A DNA stretch of 64,000 nt from Ramlibacter cellulosilyticus. Its GTDB lineage: Bacteria > Pseudomonadota > Gammaproteobacteria > Burkholderiales > Burkholderiaceae_C. The notes beneath the pieces were generated by a model. It was not told the origin of the DNA, searched no databases, and saw nothing but the letters and a program-made list of their open reading frames with translations. The stretch is taken from NCBI RefSeq assembly GCF_014297465.1, contig NZ_JACORT010000003.1:124001-188000 (forward strand), read 5' to 3'. The translations under genes and the position numbers were made by a program. This document shows, piece after piece, positions 17,146 to 25,837 of this stretch (positions within the stretch are counted from its first letter, which is position 1; each line of letters starts with the position of its first letter).

Positions 17146-20064
17146 ATGAAGGAACGCATCGAGGGAGCATCCGCGGGCATCGGCGACCGGCTGCGCCGCA
17201 TCGGCCGCTGGATCCGCCGGCACCCCGTGAAGACCGTTGCGGCCGTGCCGCTCGCGCTTGCCGTCTACGTGGCGGCGCTGTACCCGTTCACGCCGAGCAT
17301 CGGCGACATCCGCAAGTCCAAGCAGGAGTCCCCCTCGGTCGTGCTCTCGGCGGACGGCAAGGAACTGGCCGTCTTCAAGCGCGCCAACCGCGACTGGGTG
17401 AAGCTGGAGGACATCTCGCCCAAGGTGACCGAGGCGCTGCTCGCCACCGAGGACAAGCGCTTCTACGACCACCACGGCATCGACCTCGTGCGCACGGCCA
17501 AGGCGGTGGTGAACACGCTCACCGGCGACGTCGAGGGCGGCTCCACCATCACGCAGCAGCTCGCCCGCAACCTGTACCCGGAGGAGATCGGCCGGGAGCA
17601 GACGGTCACGCGCAAGATCAAGGAAGCGATCACCGCGCTGAAGATCGAGGCGATCTACAGCAAGGACGAGATCCTGGAGACCTACCTCAACTCGGTCTCC
17701 TTCCTCTACAACGCGTGGGGCATCGAGATGGCTGCACGCACCTACTTCGGCAAGTCGGCGAAGGAGCTCGACGAGCTGCAGGCCGCCACGCTGATCGGCA
17801 TGCTGAAGGGAACCGCGTACTACAACCCGGTGATCAACCCCGACCGCGCCGTGCAGCGCCGCAACACGGTGCTGGCGATGATGGTGAAGGAAGGCAAGCT
17901 GCCCGAAGCGCGCTACGAGCAGCTGAAGGCGCAGCCGATGAAGCTGGACTTCGAGCGGCCCGAGGAGAACACCGGCCCCGCCCCGCACCTGGCCGAATAC
18001 CTCAAGCGCTGGCTGCTGGAATGGGCGGACCGCCACGACTACAACATCTATGCCGACGGCCTGGTCGTGAAGACCACGATCGACTCGCGCCTGCAGGCGA
18101 TGGCCAACCAGGCGGTGGAGCGCCAGACCCGGGCGCTGCAGGCGGTGGCGGACGTGGAGTGGAGCAAGAGCGGCCTCGCGGGACTGGGCAGCGACACCGC
18201 CGCCTATGTCGCGGCGCGCAGCCGCGTGTCGCCCTTCGAGTACTTCTGGAACAGCAACCAGGGCGTGGTGAAGTCCTGGATCAAGGAGTCGCTGGAGTAC
18301 AAGCAGGCCCGCGACCAGGGGCTGGACGAAGCCGCAGCCATCAAGCAGCTGCAGGGCAACGCCGAATTCATGCGCGACCTCCGCAAGCAGAAGACGATGC
18401 TGCAGGCGGGCTTCCTCGCCATCGAGCCGGGCAGCGGCGCCATCCGCGCCTGGGTGGGCAGCCGCGACTACAACGACGACAAGTTCGACCACGTGCAGCA
18501 GGCGAAGCGCCAGCCCGGCTCCACCTTCAAGCCCTTCGTGTACGGCGCCGCCTTCGAGCAGGGGCACCAGCCGAACGAGACGCTGATGGACGAGCCCGTG
18601 GCGATCCAGATCGACCGCAAGCAGGTCTGGCGCCCGGGCGACGTGGAAGGCTCGCCGACCAACCAGCCGATGACGCTGCGCGAAGGACTGGCGCGCTCCA
18701 AGAACACGATCACGGCGCAGCTCATGATGCAGGTCGGGCCTTCGCGCGTCGCCAGCCTGGCGCGTGCCATGGGCGTGCGCCAGAGCAAGCTGAACGAAGT
18801 GCCTTCGCTCGCCCTCGGCACCAGCCCGGTCACGCTGAAGGAAATGGTGACCTCCTTCGCCACCATCGCCAACAGCGGCAACTACGTGGAGCCGGTCGTC
18901 GTCACGGCGGTGGAGGACCGCAGCGGCAACGTGCTGGAAAGCTTCGGCCGCGGCGCGTCCGAGCAGGCGCTGTCCACGCAAGCTGCGCAGACGCTGCTGG
19001 ACGTGCTGCGCGGCACCGTCGAATACGGCACCGCCGCCGGCCTGCGCCCGCGCTTCGGCCTCTCCGGCGACCTCGCCGGCAAGACGGGAACGACCCAGGA
19101 CAACACGGACGGCTGGTTCATCCTGATGCATCCGCAGCTCGTGGCCGGTGCCTGGATGGGATTCAACGACAACCGCGTGACCATGCGCAGCTCCTACTGG
19201 GGCCAGGGCGCGCACAACGCGCTGTTCGTGGTCGGCGACATGATGCAGCAGGCGCAGAAGGCCGGCGTGATCGACACCAAGGCCACCTTCGCCGCGCCGC
19301 GCCTGCGCGACCAGGAAAAGCCGCTGATGGACCGCATGGGCGACTGGTGGAACAGCGTGTTCAACTCGGCGCCGTCCGCGGCCGACCCGCAGGTGGCCAC
19401 CGTGCCGGAGGTGAAGCTGCCGGAGATCAGCCTGGAGCCGCCGAAGCTCGAGCCGCCGCCGCGCACGCTGGACATGGCGCAGACGCCCGCATCGCCGGTG
19501 GTGACGCCGGACGCGCCGGTGATCGCCTCGGATTCGCAGCGCGTGCCGTCCTTCCCGCGCCCGCTGGAGCCCACCCGTCCCATCGAGACGGTGCCCGGCA
19601 CGCAGGTGTACCGCAGCCCCGATCCGTCCACGCGCCTGCCGGATCCCTCCGCGCCTGCGGACGTGGTGCGCGCGCCGGCGCAGACGGCCCGCGTGGCGCC
19701 GCCGACGTCGACGTACACGGCGCCGACGTACACCGCGCCGACGAGCAGTGGCACCGCGGCGATGGGCGCAGCTTCCGCAAGCGGCAGCAGCAGCACGCCC
19801 GTAGCGCGCGAGTCGACGGCTTCCCCGCCGCGGCCGCCCGCGCCCGCGAGCGGCAGTTCGCGGGACGGCACGGTCACGCTCTCGCGGGACAGCGCGACGA
19901 CGATCACGGTCCCGCGCGAGATGCCGCGGCGCGAGACGCGCCAGGTGCCGATCATCGACGGGGATGCGGCGGGGAACGTGGGGCCCAGCGTCTCGGCGCC
20001 GGCGTCCCCGGCTCCCGCGGCGATGGGATCGGTCGGCGAGGCGTCGGGGAGCGCCACCGAATGA
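17146..20064 (+). CDS. Bifunctional penicillin-binding protein (GT51 transglycosylase/transpeptidase)
   Basis: The 972-residue class A PBP polymerises and cross-links peptidoglycan. After a cytoplasmic basic stretch there is one membrane anchor (about 29-47). The GT51 domain (about 75-250) has catalytic E102 in ATEDKRFYDHHG and GGSTITQQLARNL. The transpeptidase has S459-T-F-K462, S518-K-N520 and K646-T-G648. The last 220 or so residues are a low-complexity proline/serine/threonine tail with YTAPT repeats, not part of a known catalytic fold. The start at 17146 follows an AGGAAGAG ribosome site. Most class A PBPs are 750-850 residues, so the tail makes it long. Confidence 0.93.
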   Translation: MKERIEGASAGIGDRLRRIGRWIRRHPVKTVAAVPLALAVYVAALYPFTPSIGDIRKSKQESPSVVLSADGKELAVFKRANRDWVKLEDISPKVTEALLATEDKRFYDHHGIDLVRTAKAVVNTLTGDVEGGSTITQQLARNLYPEEIGREQTVTRKIKEAITALKIEAIYSKDEILETYLNSVSFLYNAWGIEMAARTYFGKSAKELDELQAATLIGMLKGTAYYNPVINPDRAVQRRNTVLAMMVKEGKLPEARYEQLKAQPMKLDFERPEENTGPAPHLAEYLKRWLLEWADRHDYNIYADGLVVKTTIDSRLQAMANQAVERQTRALQAVADVEWSKSGLAGLGSDTAAYVAARSRVSPFEYFWNSNQGVVKSWIKESLEYKQARDQGLDEAAAIKQLQGNAEFMRDLRKQKTMLQAGFLAIEPGSGAIRAWVGSRDYNDDKFDHVQQAKRQPGSTFKPFVYGAAFEQGHQPNETLMDEPVAIQIDRKQVWRPGDVEGSPTNQPMTLREGLARSKNTITAQLMMQVGPSRVASLARAMGVRQSKLNEVPSLALGTSPVTLKEMVTSFATIANSGNYVEPVVVTAVEDRSGNVLESFGRGASEQALSTQAAQTLLDVLRGTVEYGTAAGLRPRFGLSGDLAGKTGTTQDNTDGWFILMHPQLVAGAWMGFNDNRVTMRSSYWGQGAHNALFVVGDMMQQAQKAGVIDTKATFAAPRLRDQEKPLMDRMGDWWNSVFNSAPSAADPQVATVPEVKLPEISLEPPKLEPPPRTLDMAQTPASPVVTPDAPVIASDSQRVPSFPRPLEPTRPIETVPGTQVYRSPDPSTRLPDPSAPADVVRAPAQTARVAPPTSTYTAPTYTAPTSSGTAAMGAASASGSSSTPVARESTASPPRPPAPASGSSRDGTVTLSRDSATTITVPREMPRRETRQVPIIDGDAAGNVGPSVSAPASPAPAAMGSVGEASGSATE

Positions 20065-20067
20065 CCG

Positions 20068-20149
20068 TAGGCTGGGTTTCGCGGAGCGAACCCCAGCTTC
20101 CTGCGCAGCAGGGCGATCTTGCTGGGGTCGCTGCGCGAACCCAGCCTAC
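20068..20149. repeat. Dispersed repeat family A, head-to-head pair
   Basis: GTAGGCTGGGTT...AACCCCAGC (20068-20097) and its inverted partner GCTGGGG...AACCCAGCCTAC (20121-20149) form a long potential hairpin just after the PBP gene. The same unit occurs three more times at 44404-44525. Confidence 0.75.
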
Positions 20150-20170
20150 AGGTCCCGTCGAGGGCAAACG

Positions 20171-20197
20171 AAAAGAGCCGGGTGACCCGGCTCTTTT
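20171..20197. terminator. Bidirectional rho-independent terminator
   Basis: A 12-bp perfect stem AAAAGAGCCGGG / CCCGGCTCTTTT with loop TGA lies between the convergent PBP and csbD-like genes. A-rich and T-rich flanks allow it to work in both directions. Confidence 0.88.
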
Positions 20198-20215
20198 CCT
20201 TCATGCGGACGGCGT

Positions 20216-20431
20216 TCAGCGATCCAGGTCCTTCTTGTCGATCTCGCGATCGAGCTCGCGCTCTTCGCGGATGTCGTCCTTGGCGTCGCCCACTCGCTGC
20301 TGCAGCTTGCCCTTCAGCTCGCGCGCATGGCCCTTGACCTCGAGCGACTTGTCGCCCGTCATGCGGCCGACGCGCTCCTTGATCTCGCCGGTCACCTCGT
20401 TCGTGGCGCCCTTGATGTGGTCTTTGTTCAT
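20216..20431 (-). CDS. CsbD family stress-response protein
   Basis: The 71-residue, strongly charged protein begins MNKDHIKGATNEVTGEIKE and contains the VGRMTGDKSLEVKG core and GKLQQRVGDAKDD repeat of CsbD-like proteins. Members accumulate under general stress; their molecular role is unknown. The start at 20431 follows AAAGGAG by six bases; the longer upstream opening is not coding-like. It is a single gene, ended by the terminator at 20171. Confidence 0.92.
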   Translation of the reverse strand: MNKDHIKGATNEVTGEIKERVGRMTGDKSLEVKGHARELKGKLQQRVGDAKDDIREERELDREIDKKDLDR

Positions 20432-20538
20432 GGGATCTCCTTTCGTACTGGGATGCTTCCCATCTTGGGACGCCACCCGCGCCGAGGTAGACCCGGGGCG
20501 CCGCACTTGGCGTGCGGACCCTCCTACAGCCGAGGACG

Positions 20539-20709
20539 CTACTGCAAGGCGCCTTCGGCGCGCTGGCTGTTCCACCAGGCCATCAGCGCCCGGAAGTTGC
20601 CGCCGAACTGCTGGCTCAGCAGCGCTTCGTAGCCGAACGAGCACACGGCGGCCGAGCCGAAGTCCAGCAGGTGGCGGTTGGCCGCTTCGGCGCGGCGGGG
20701 ATCAGCCGA
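20539..20709 (-). pseudogene. Small strongly coding-like frame without a start codon, downstream of fnr
   Basis: From Ser at 20709 to TAG at 20539 the frame encodes 56 residues including HLLDFGSAAVCSFGYEALL and ALMAWWNSQRAEGALQ. Nearly every third codon position is G or C, as in the real genes here, and aromatic residues suggest a folded small protein. No ATG, GTG or TTG precedes it in frame before a stop; the only in-frame GTG (20646) would leave 35 residues. It begins about 25 bases after the fnr stop. Either the start was lost or a non-standard start is used. I do not recognise a family. Confidence 0.4.
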
Positions 20710-20734
20710 TTCCCACGCGCGGGTCGGCGAAGCG

Positions 20735-21499
20735 CTAGAAGCTGCCGCCCGGCTGCGCGAGCACGCCGCGCAGGCGCTCGACGTCGACGATCTTCACCTG
20801 GCGCTGGTGCACCTCCAGCATGCCTTCCTCGGCGAAGCGAGAGAAGGTGCGGCTGACCGTCTCCAGCTTCAGCCCCAGGTAGCTGCCGATCTCCTGGCGC
20901 GTCATGCGCAGCACCAGCTCGGACCGCGAGAAGCCGCGCGCCTGCAGGCGTTGCACGAGGTTGAGGAGGAAGGCCGCGACACGTTCCTCGGCGCGCATGG
21001 TGCCCAGCAAGAGCATCACGCCGTGCTCGCGCACGATCTCGCGGCTCATGACGCGGTGCAGGTGGTGCTGCAGTGCGCCCACCTCGCGCGAGAGCTCGCC
21101 GATGCGGTCGAAGGGCAGCACGCACACTTCGGCATCCTCCAGCGCCACCGCGTCGCAGGTGTGCTGGTCGTTGACGATGCCGTCCAGCCCGACGATCTCT
21201 CCTGCCATCTGGAAGCCCGTCACCTGGTCGCGGCCGTCTTCGGCGGTGACGCAGGTCTTGAACACGCCGGTGCGGATCGCATAGAGCGCGTGGAACTTCT
21301 CGCCCGTGCGGAACAAGGGCGTCTTGCGCTTGACCTTCCGGCGGGTGGTGATCAGCTGGTCGATGCGCGACATCTCGTCGTCGGACAGGCCGACCGGCAT
21401 GCACAGCTCGCGCAGGCTGCAGTTGGAACAGGCGACCTTCATGCCGGAATGGCTCAGCGGCGCGGGCTTGGTCTCGGACTCGGGCAGGATGGAGGTCAC
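20735..21499 (-). CDS. fnr: FNR-type oxygen-sensing transcription regulator
   Basis: The product has 254 residues from the GTG at 21499. The N-terminal cluster C24-x2-C27-x5-C33 plus a later Cys in VCVLP match the four ligands of the FNR [4Fe-4S] oxygen sensor. A cNMP-like beta barrel follows, then a dimer helix and a C-terminal Crp helix-turn-helix (MTRQEIGSYLGLKLETVSRTFS) with the E..SR recognition pattern of FNR. It should activate anaerobic genes when oxygen is low. It diverges from hemN, and FNR-type boxes lie between them, so it probably regulates hemN and itself. No ATG precedes the Cys cluster closely, which is why GTG was chosen. Confidence 0.9.
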   Translation of the reverse strand: MTSILPESETKPAPLSHSGMKVACSNCSLRELCMPVGLSDDEMSRIDQLITTRRKVKRKTPLFRTGEKFHALYAIRTGVFKTCVTAEDGRDQVTGFQMAGEIVGLDGIVNDQHTCDAVALEDAEVCVLPFDRIGELSREVGALQHHLHRVMSREIVREHGVMLLLGTMRAEERVAAFLLNLVQRLQARGFSRSELVLRMTRQEIGSYLGLKLETVSRTFSRFAEEGMLEVHQRQVKIVDVERLRGVLAQPGGSF

Positions 21500-21518
21500 G
21501 GCAGGTCGGTGGGTGGTT

Positions 21519-21532
21519 CTGATCTGAATCAA
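21519..21532. promoter_or_regulatory. FNR box
   Basis: CTGAT-CTGA-ATCAA matches the FNR consensus TTGAT-N4-ATCAA at nine of ten fixed positions. It lies 20 bases upstream of the fnr start and 96 bases before hemN, consistent with autoregulation of fnr. Confidence 0.7.
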
Positions 21533-21559
21533 ATTGTCCGGGGCGACGGACGGCGCCGG

Positions 21560-21573
21560 TTGACACAGGTCAA
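21560..21573. promoter_or_regulatory. Second FNR/Crp-type box (hemN proximal)
   Basis: TTGAC-ACAG-GTCAA is a perfect palindrome of the FNR/DNR class, 55 bases before the hemN ATG. That is a suitable distance for activation of a hemN promoter whose start is about 40 bases downstream. Two C/G substitutions from FNR consensus could favour a DNR-like paralogue. Confidence 0.6.
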
Positions 21574-21627
21574 GCGGGGCGGACCTTGCGGCGCGCACCA
21601 TGGGGCCCAGACGCAAGAACACCCGCC

Positions 21628-23013
21628 ATGAACTCCCCGATCACCCCCGAACTCCTGCGCCAGTACGACGTGCCCGGCCCCCGCTACACGTCCTATCCCA
21701 CCGCGGATCGCTTCGTCGAGGCCTTCGGCCCCGGCGACTACGGCCAGGCGCTCACGCAGCGCCGCGAAGGCCCGGCCGCCATGAGCCTGCCGCTGTCGCT
21801 GTACGTGCACATCCCCTTCTGCGAGTCGCTCTGCTACTACTGCGCCTGCAACAAGATCATCACCAAGCACCACAGCAAGGCCGCGAGCTACCTGCGCTAC
21901 CTGTCGCAGGAGGTGGAGCTGCACACGGCGGTGCTCGGGACTTCGCAGCCGGTCAGCCAGCTGCACCTGGGCGGCGGCTCGCCCACCTTCCTGTCGGACG
22001 ACGAACTGCGCGAGCTCATGGCCATGCTGCGCCGGAACTTCGCCGTGGCGCCCGGCGCCGAGTGCTCCATCGAGATCGACCCGCGCACGGTGACGGCCGA
22101 GCGCCTGCAGGTGCTGGCCGACCTGGGTTTCAACCGCATCAGCTTCGGCGTGCAGGACTTCGACCCCGAGGTGCAGAAGGCCGTGCACCGCGTGCAGCCT
22201 TACGAGCAGGTGGCCGCGCTGATGGCCGACGCCCGCCGCATCGGCTTCGACTCCATCAACGTCGACCTGATCTACGGCCTGCCGCGGCAGACGCCGGAGT
22301 CCTTCGCCCGCACGCTGGCGCAGGTGTCCACGCTGCGGCCGGACCGCATCGCCCTGTACGGCTACGCGCACCTGCCGGAGCGCTTCAAGCCGCAGCGCCG
22401 CATCCTCTCGGCCGAACTGCCGGCGGGCGGGGCCAAGATCAACATGCTGTCGTCGGCGCTCGCGGCCTTCCTGAGCGCGGGCTACGTCTACATCGGCATG
22501 GACCACTTCGCGCTGCCGGGCGACGCGCTCGCCGTGGCCAAGCGCCAGGGCCGGCTGCACCGCAACTTCCAGGGCTACAGCACGCACGCGGACTGCGACC
22601 TGATCGGCCTGGGCGTGTCGGCGATCGGCAAGGTGGGCGCCACCTACAGCCAGAACGCCAAGACGATGGAGGAGTACTGCGACCTGCTGGACCAGGGCAA
22701 GCTGCCCGTGGTGCGCGGGCTGGCGCTCTCGCGCGACGACCTCGCGCGGCGTGCCGTGATCATGGCGCTCATGTGCCAGGGGCAGCTGGTGTTCGAGTCG
22801 ATCGAGCTCGCCTGGCTGCTGGACTTCCGCCAGTACTTCGCGGCCGAGATGGAGCAGATGAAGGAACTTCAGGCGCAGGGGCTCGTCGCCATCGACGACA
22901 CCGGCATCCAGGTCACGGCCAAGGGCTGGTTCTTCGTGCGGGCCGTGGCCATGCAGTTCGACAAGTACCTGCAGGCCGACCGCAACCGCGCCCGCTTCTC
23001 CCGCATCATCTGA
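21628..23013 (+). CDS. hemN: Oxygen-independent coproporphyrinogen III dehydrogenase
   Basis: The 461-residue radical-SAM enzyme converts coproporphyrinogen III to protoporphyrinogen IX without oxygen, in heme synthesis. The cluster-binding motif C65-x3-C69-x2-C72 plus C74 (CESLCYYCAC) matches HemN, as do YVHIPFC, HLGGGSPTFL, EIDPRTV and SFGVQDFDP. Tyr and Arg in GPRYTSYPTADRF match the N-terminal trip-wire region of true HemN rather than HemW. Length is normal. It lies downstream of FNR-type boxes and overlaps the next gene by TGATG. Confidence 0.96.
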   Translation: MNSPITPELLRQYDVPGPRYTSYPTADRFVEAFGPGDYGQALTQRREGPAAMSLPLSLYVHIPFCESLCYYCACNKIITKHHSKAASYLRYLSQEVELHTAVLGTSQPVSQLHLGGGSPTFLSDDELRELMAMLRRNFAVAPGAECSIEIDPRTVTAERLQVLADLGFNRISFGVQDFDPEVQKAVHRVQPYEQVAALMADARRIGFDSINVDLIYGLPRQTPESFARTLAQVSTLRPDRIALYGYAHLPERFKPQRRILSAELPAGGAKINMLSSALAAFLSAGYVYIGMDHFALPGDALAVAKRQGRLHRNFQGYSTHADCDLIGLGVSAIGKVGATYSQNAKTMEEYCDLLDQGKLPVVRGLALSRDDLARRAVIMALMCQGQLVFESIELAWLLDFRQYFAAEMEQMKELQAQGLVAIDDTGIQVTAKGWFFVRAVAMQFDKYLQADRNRARFSRII

Positions 23014-23693
23014 TGACCCTCACGCTCGCGGGCACGGCCTTCCTCATGGGCCTCGTGGGGGGACCCCACTGCCTGGCCATGTGCGGCGCGGCGTGCGGCG
23101 GCGTGGTTCGTGCCGCCGGCGCCCAGCCGGTGCGCGGGATGTGGACCTTCCAGGGCGGGCGCCTGGTCGGCTATTCGCTGGCGGGGGCGGCGGCGGGGCT
23201 CGCGGTCCAGAGTTTCGCGTGGCTGTCCTCGAACACGGCGGCGCTGAAGCCGGTGTGGACGCTCTTCCACGTGATGGTGCTGCTCTGGGGCCTGATGCTC
23301 CTGGCGAAGGCGCGGCAGCCGGCCTGGGTGGAGAGCGCCGGGCGCGGCGTCTGGTCGCGCGTGCGGCCGATGGCGCAGCGGCGCGGCGGCCTGCTCGCCA
23401 CGGGCGCGTTGTGGGCCTTCATGCCTTGCGGGCTGCTCTATTCGGCGCTGCTGGTCGCCTCGCTCTCGGGCGGGGCGCTGGAAGGGGCGCTCTCCATGGC
23501 CCTGTTCGCGATCGGCAGCGGCATCTCGCTGGGCCTCGCGCCCTCGGCGCTGCGCAAGCTGCAGGAACTGGGCAACCGCCTGCGCAAGGACTGGGGCACC
23601 CGCATCGCCGGCGGGCTGCTGGCCCTCACCGCCGCGTGGGCGCTGTGGATGGACCTGGCGCACCGCATCGCCCAGTGGTGCGGGATCGGTTGA
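23013..23693 (+). CDS. TauE/SafE-like (DsbD_2/UreH family) membrane protein
   Basis: The 226-residue protein has about six membrane helices. It starts with GTAFLMGLVGGPHCLAMCGAACGG, and FMPCGLLYSALLVAS is in the second half. The paired MCG and PCG motifs are typical of the family annotated as sulfite exporter TauE/SafE or cytochrome-biogenesis-like proteins, which often sit with cbb3 oxidase, fnr and hemN genes. A role in metal or thiol handling for anaerobic heme proteins is likely but unproven. Its ATG overlaps the hemN stop, so it is translated with hemN and under the same control. Confidence 0.85.
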   Translation: MTLTLAGTAFLMGLVGGPHCLAMCGAACGGVVRAAGAQPVRGMWTFQGGRLVGYSLAGAAAGLAVQSFAWLSSNTAALKPVWTLFHVMVLLWGLMLLAKARQPAWVESAGRGVWSRVRPMAQRRGGLLATGALWAFMPCGLLYSALLVASLSGGALEGALSMALFAIGSGISLGLAPSALRKLQELGNRLRKDWGTRIAGGLLALTAAWALWMDLAHRIAQWCGIG

Positions 23694-23777
23694 GCTGAGG
23701 GCGCGCGACTGGCATTGCGCGCGCCCGGAGACCACAATCCGCAGCGACGCGTCGCCACGACGCGAGGGGAGGGCGCC

Positions 23778-25496
23778 ATGTCCGACAACCCTGCTGCCGC
23801 CGACCCGGTCACCGTCGCCCTGACCGGCATGTTCCCCGCGATGGTGCTGCTGGCCGCGCTGCTGTCGTATCCCGTCGCGCGCTGGCTCCTGGCGCTCTAT
23901 CACCGCAGTGTCGGGCGCGGCATGCAGGCTTCCAGCGGTGCGTCCGCGCAGCACGCCGCGCAGGTGCCGGGCCGGCCGCCCGCCACGCCGCTGCGGATCG
24001 TGGACATTCCCGCCGCCCCCGGGGGCGGGAGCGACCTGGCCTGGCTGCTCGAGGCGCCCCGCCGCGCCGGCTACGTGTACGCCGCCGCGGGCGCCGTGTA
24101 TGCGCTCGTCATGGCGGTCGGCTGGCTCGTCGCAAGCGGCATCGGCTTGTCCGTCACGCGCGTGGCGGCGATCGGCTGGACCTACTTCTGGCCCACGGTC
24201 CTCGGCGTCAGCCTGGTGGCCACCGTGGAGCGCAGCAAGTGGCGCCTGGTGGGCGCCTACGCGGCGGCGCTGGCGGTGCTGACGCTCGTCGCGTACGCGG
24301 TCAGCCCCGACCTGCACTGGCACGAGATGCCGGTGTTCTGGCTGCTGGAGAACGCCGTGCCCACCCTGCTGCTGGCGGCGTTCCTCTCCCGCCGCATCCG
24401 CGCCGTGGGGCCGATGGTGCTGGCCTTCATGGTGCTGGCGCTCATCGGGTCGCAGCTTCCGCCCCTGTTCCTGGCCGACGACGCGTCCATCCGCGCGCTC
24501 GCCGCGGCCGGGGGCGCCCTGGGCCTGGGCGGCGTCGAGACCTTCTGGGCCATGCTGCTGGCGGGCGCCGGCGCTTTCGGCGTCGTGGGCTGGTGGCTGC
24601 TGCGCTGGCTGGGGCGCCGCTACGAGCAGAAGCGGATCACCGACCACATGCTCGTGACCGATGCGCTGTGGCTGCTGTTCGGGATCACGCATTCGTACAC
24701 GCTGGCCTTCCATGGGTGGCCGTGGGTGTTCACGGGGCTCCTCGCCTTCGCCTGCTTCCGCCTCACGCGCGCGCTCGGCTTCCGCTGGCTGCGCGCGCGG
24801 CCGCACCCCGCCCGGCGCACCTTGCTGCTGCTGCGCGTGTTCGCCCTCGGCCCGCGCAGCGCGCGCCTGTTCGACGTGCTGCAGACGCACTGGCTGCGCC
24901 TGGGCGACATCACGATGATCGCCGGCCCGGACCTCGTCACGACGACGGTGGAGCCGCACGAATTCCTCGCCTTCCTCGGCGGCAAGCTCTCGCGCCAGTT
25001 CGTCGAAGGCCGCGCCGACCTCGACCAGCGCCTCGCGCGCCTGGACACGGAGCGCGACGTCGACGGCCGCTACCGCGTGAACGAGTTCTTCTGCCGCGCG
25101 GACACCTGGCAGATGGCGATGCGCGAGCTCGCCGCGCGCAGCGACGCGGTGCTGATGGACCTGCGCAGCTTCTCCCCTGCCAACCGCGGTTGCCTCTTCG
25201 AACTCGGGGAACTGTTGCAGGGCGTCGACCTGGAGCGCGTGGTCTTCGTCGTCGACGCGAGCACGGACCGCGCCTTCCTGGAGGCTTCGCTCGCGGAGTT
25301 GTGGACGCACGTCACGCCGCAGTCGCCGAACCGCCGGCGCGGCGAGGCCTGCGCCCGCATCTTCGACCTGGCGGTACGGCCCACGGCGACCAGGTGGCAC
25401 GCGCTGCTCGCCGCGCTGGCCGGGCGCAGGGGAGAGACCGAGCCGCGGCCGCGCGGCACAATGGCGGAGACCGAACCCTCCGGAGCCGCGCCATGA
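23778..25496 (+). CDS. Polytopic membrane protein with possible TIR-like C-terminal domain
   Basis: The 572-residue protein is not one I recognise. Residues 10-330 contain about eight hydrophobic helices. From about 347 the chain is soluble: it opens with LLLLRVF, an alternating beta/alpha pattern follows, and then come DAVLMDLRSFSPANRGCLFELGELL and VVFVVDAST. The middle segment resembles the TIR-domain helix carrying the catalytic Glu in a S/C-x-x-E-L context; E475 would be the equivalent. This resemblance is by eye only. The start at 23778 follows a GAGGGGAGGG ribosome site. The last codons overlap the DUF2845 gene (ATGA). A sensor or NAD-processing effector is possible. Confidence 0.7.
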   Translation: MSDNPAAADPVTVALTGMFPAMVLLAALLSYPVARWLLALYHRSVGRGMQASSGASAQHAAQVPGRPPATPLRIVDIPAAPGGGSDLAWLLEAPRRAGYVYAAAGAVYALVMAVGWLVASGIGLSVTRVAAIGWTYFWPTVLGVSLVATVERSKWRLVGAYAAALAVLTLVAYAVSPDLHWHEMPVFWLLENAVPTLLLAAFLSRRIRAVGPMVLAFMVLALIGSQLPPLFLADDASIRALAAAGGALGLGGVETFWAMLLAGAGAFGVVGWWLLRWLGRRYEQKRITDHMLVTDALWLLFGITHSYTLAFHGWPWVFTGLLAFACFRLTRALGFRWLRARPHPARRTLLLLRVFALGPRSARLFDVLQTHWLRLGDITMIAGPDLVTTTVEPHEFLAFLGGKLSRQFVEGRADLDQRLARLDTERDVDGRYRVNEFFCRADTWQMAMRELAARSDAVLMDLRSFSPANRGCLFELGELLQGVDLERVVFVVDASTDRAFLEASLAELWTHVTPQSPNRRRGEACARIFDLAVRPTATRWHALLAALAGRRGETEPRPRGTMAETEPSGAAP

Positions 25497-25837
25497 ACGT
25501 CGTCCTGCGTGCCGCGCTTGCCTGTGCACTCCTCGCCCCCGCCGGCTGGGCCGGGGCCGAGACGCTGCGCTGCAACGGCGCGATCGCGGCCGAAGGCGAC
25601 TCGAAGGTGTCGGTGCTGTACAAGTGCGGCCAGCCCGCTTTGGCGGACACCTTCTGCGCACCCGTCTACGTGTGGGGCAGCCCGTACCCGGTGCCCGCGC
25701 CCCTGGTGCCGCTGTCGGTGCCTTGCCAGGCCGTGGAGGAGTGGCTGTACGACCGCGGGCCGGGCAACCTGATGGCCACCGTGCGCTTCCGCGACGGGCG
25801 CGTGGCGTCGATCCGCTACGATCGCCAGCCGCAATGA
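25493..25837 (+). CDS. DUF2845 secreted protein
   Basis: The product has 114 residues with a Sec signal peptide (about 1-22, ending at AGAET). The mature part has the DUF2845 pattern: LRCNGAIAAEGDSKVSVLYKCGQP near the start and VEEWLYDRGPGNLMATVRFRDGRV at the end, plus four cysteines. The fold is probably BamE/SmpA-like; function unknown, site periplasmic. The ATG overlaps the stop of the membrane protein gene and its own stop overlaps the next ATG, so the three genes are translationally coupled. Confidence 0.82.
   Translation: MNVVLRAALACALLAPAGWAGAETLRCNGAIAAEGDSKVSVLYKCGQPALADTFCAPVYVWGSPYPVPAPLVPLSVPCQAVEEWLYDRGPGNLMATVRFRDGRVASIRYDRQPQ

Noticed and set aside
16951..19215. 754-codon minus-strand frame opposite the PBP gene
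   Set aside because: It is an antisense shadow with low-complexity His/Val/Gly composition; the PBP motifs on the other strand are unambiguous.
20068..20149. Possible insertion-sequence ends
   Set aside because: There is no transposase frame between or near the inverted units; the same short unit recurs elsewhere without one, so it is a REP-like repeat.
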